DNA from: Acidimicrobiia bacterium
GTDB lineage: Bacteria; Actinomycetota; Acidimicrobiia; Spongiisociales; UBA11373
Direction of reading: 5' to 3'
NCBI GenBank assembly: GCA_040878325.1
Contig: JBBDMM010000012.1
Span: 178,259 to 242,258 of the forward strand
Length of the DNA: 64,000 nt
Numbering within the stretch: position 1 is the first letter of the stretch; each line of letters begins with the position of its first letter. Shown here piece after piece: positions 63,054 through 64,000 of the stretch. The notes beneath the pieces are model-generated. The model did no database searches, was not told where the DNA came from, and saw only the letters and a program-made list of their open reading frames with translations. Both the position numbers and the translations under genes were made by a program.

Positions 63054-63497
63054 ATGACGCGCCTCTACTTCGCCTACGACGCCAACATCGACCCCGGTCG
63101 TCTCGGGGAGATCGCGCCTGCAGCGTCCTTCGAGTTCATCGCTCATCTACCCGAATGGAAGCTGGAGTACACCATCAAGAACGGCAGAGGCGGACTCCCA
63201 TCGGTCCGCCCCCTCCCCGGCAACACCGTCTGGGGCGCGGTCTTCAGGGTTCCCGTCGATCAACTGGCTGCGATCGACGAGCGGGAAGCGGGAGAAGGCC
63301 GCATCCCGGCACCCACGCAGGCGATGGATCGAGCGGGTCGCCGTCACGACGTGATAACCCACGTGAGCCGCAAGGGCCACAATGGTGAGTACCGGCCCGA
63401 ACGGGATCACGTACGGTTGATGGTGAGCGGGGGCCGCCATTGGAAGCTCCCCACCGGGTGGGTGGCGGCCCTCGAAGAGCATCTCGAGGGCGACTGA
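63054..63497 (+). CDS. Gamma-glutamylcyclotransferase-like protein
   Basis: A 147-residue protein. YFAYDANIDPGRLGEIAP corresponds to the YGSN start, GNTVWGAVFRVPVDQLAAID to the central strand, and EREAG supplies the likely catalytic Glu. ATG at 63054 was chosen as it starts MTRLYFAYDAN; ATG at 63048 is also possible. TACAAT at 63022-63027 is a good -10 box, without a clear -35. Substrate unknown. Confidence 0.78.
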   Translation: MTRLYFAYDANIDPGRLGEIAPAASFEFIAHLPEWKLEYTIKNGRGGLPSVRPLPGNTVWGAVFRVPVDQLAAIDEREAGEGRIPAPTQAMDRAGRRHDVITHVSRKGHNGEYRPERDHVRLMVSGGRHWKLPTGWVAALEEHLEGD

Positions 63498-63531
63498 GCT
63501 GCTCCACTGGGGGGCGGTCCTGGTCGGAACC

Positions 63532-63858
63532 GTGGCAGGTGTCGGCGGGCTGGCCCTGTCGGCAGGGGTGCTGCTTGTCCTGGGCACCGCCGACACCGAC
63601 ACCGTGGGCGGCCAGACCATCCTCATCCTGCTCGCCTTCGGCGCCCAATTCCTCGCTGGCCACGTCGCCGGCCGTGTCGCCACCAGGGCTCGACCCCTCA
63701 ACGGCGGTCTCGCCGGCCTCATCCTCTACTTCGTCGTCGGTGTCACCTCCATCGCCGCCGGCGAGGATCCTGGCGTCGCCGCCCTCGCCTTCGGGGCGCT
63801 GGTGGCTCTCCTCATGGGAACCGCCGCCGCCGTGCTCGTCGAGAACCCTCACCGTTAG
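63532..63858 (+). CDS. Small membrane protein, TIGR04086-like
   Basis: A 108-residue protein with four hydrophobic helices; AQFLAGHVAGRVATRARPLNGGL and LAGLILYFVVGV recall the TIGR04086/YrzE membrane family, whose role is unknown. Start GTG at 63532; the frame is open upstream to the previous gene but without a start codon. Confidence 0.6.
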   Translation: MAGVGGLALSAGVLLVLGTADTDTVGGQTILILLAFGAQFLAGHVAGRVATRARPLNGGLAGLILYFVVGVTSIAAGEDPGVAALAFGALVALLMGTAAAVLVENPHR

Positions 63859-63899
63859 GGAACACCGCTGGCCTCCGCCGCGGTTGAGCGTCATACTGT

Positions 63900-64000
63900 C
63901 GACGAGTTCGCCGGGCGGCCGCGGCGTGGCGCTCAGGCGCCGCATCGAGGAAAGTCCGGACTCCACAGGGCACGGTGCTGGGTAACTCCCAGGCGGGGCA
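63900..64000 (+). ncRNA. rnpB: RNase P RNA, 5' part (runs off window)
   Basis: The universally conserved J3/4-P4 element GAGGAAAGTCCGGACTCCAC followed by AGGGCA, then GGGTAACTCCCAGGCGGGG, is diagnostic of bacterial class A RNase P RNA. The preceding GGGCGGCCGCGG and GCGCTCAGGCGC form helices P2/P3. TACTGT (63894-63899) is a possible -10. The exact 5' end is an estimate. Confidence 0.95.

Overview
The window is a high-GC (roughly two thirds G+C) stretch of an actinobacterial chromosome. WhiB, MraZ with a dcw cluster, DUF3040 and DUF222-HNH proteins, two F420-type enzymes and a class A RNase P RNA all point to Actinobacteria. The System I (Ccm) cytochrome c maturation operon argues against the best-known actinobacterial genera and for a deep lineage such as Acidimicrobiia; that placement is inference. 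GTG starts and 1-4 nt stop/start overlaps are common, so most genes sit in translationally coupled operons.

Layout. 1-2970 (minus): ftsI (cut by the window edge), ftsL-like, rsmH, mraZ, with four 10-bp-spaced MraZ boxes and a long leader hairpin upstream. 3.1-6.2 kb: SDR enzyme, degenerate serine-recombinase domain protein, HNH nuclease, LapA-like protein, an unknown two-domain protein. 6.4-10.9 kb (plus): MoxR ATPase, DUF58, transglutaminase. 10.9-13.8 kb: MerR regulator, DUF3040, histidine phosphatase, two membrane proteins. 13.8-18.2 kb (minus): type II fatty acid synthesis operon fabD-fabH-fabG-acpP-fabF. 18.2-25.6 kb (minus): LiaF-like, DUF1232, ROK kinase, ArsA-like ATPase, SRPBCC protein, phosphoesterase, QueG, small Cys protein, NYN protein. 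25.6-33.8 kb (plus): M1 peptidase lipoprotein, then an NADPH group (gnd, zwf, F420-type oxidoreductase, pntAA-pntAB-pntB, nitroreductase). 33.9-38.6 kb: metK and a glycine betaine/osmoprotectant ABC transporter. 38.7-45.8 kb: DUF1684, Ddn-like, TPM protein, TrmH, cupin, DEDD/GIY-YIG nuclease. 46.8-54.3 kb: a complete ccm operon preceded by a TlpA-like lipoprotein and an Lgt-like protein. 54.3-62.9 kb: accessory zone. 62.7-64.0 kb: whiB, two small genes and the 5' part of rnpB.

The most unusual part is 57.0-60.6 kb. A double-domain Arr (rifampin ADP-ribosyltransferase-like) gene and an exported Cys-containing lipoprotein lie in a decayed three-unit tandem duplication. Each internal boundary carries a copy of the last codons of the neighbouring minus-strand gene. 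That gene encodes a thioredoxin-fold lipoprotein whose first active-site cysteine (CxxC) is replaced by an in-frame TGA. A 7-bp stem with a 5-nt loop follows directly, as expected of a bacterial SECIS element. It is therefore a candidate selenoprotein (W-U-S-V-C), although two single-base frameshifts close by mean gene decay or sequence error must also be considered. Three intergenic heptanucleotide tandem arrays (near 10.85, 23.98 and 24.29 kb) are a second structural oddity.
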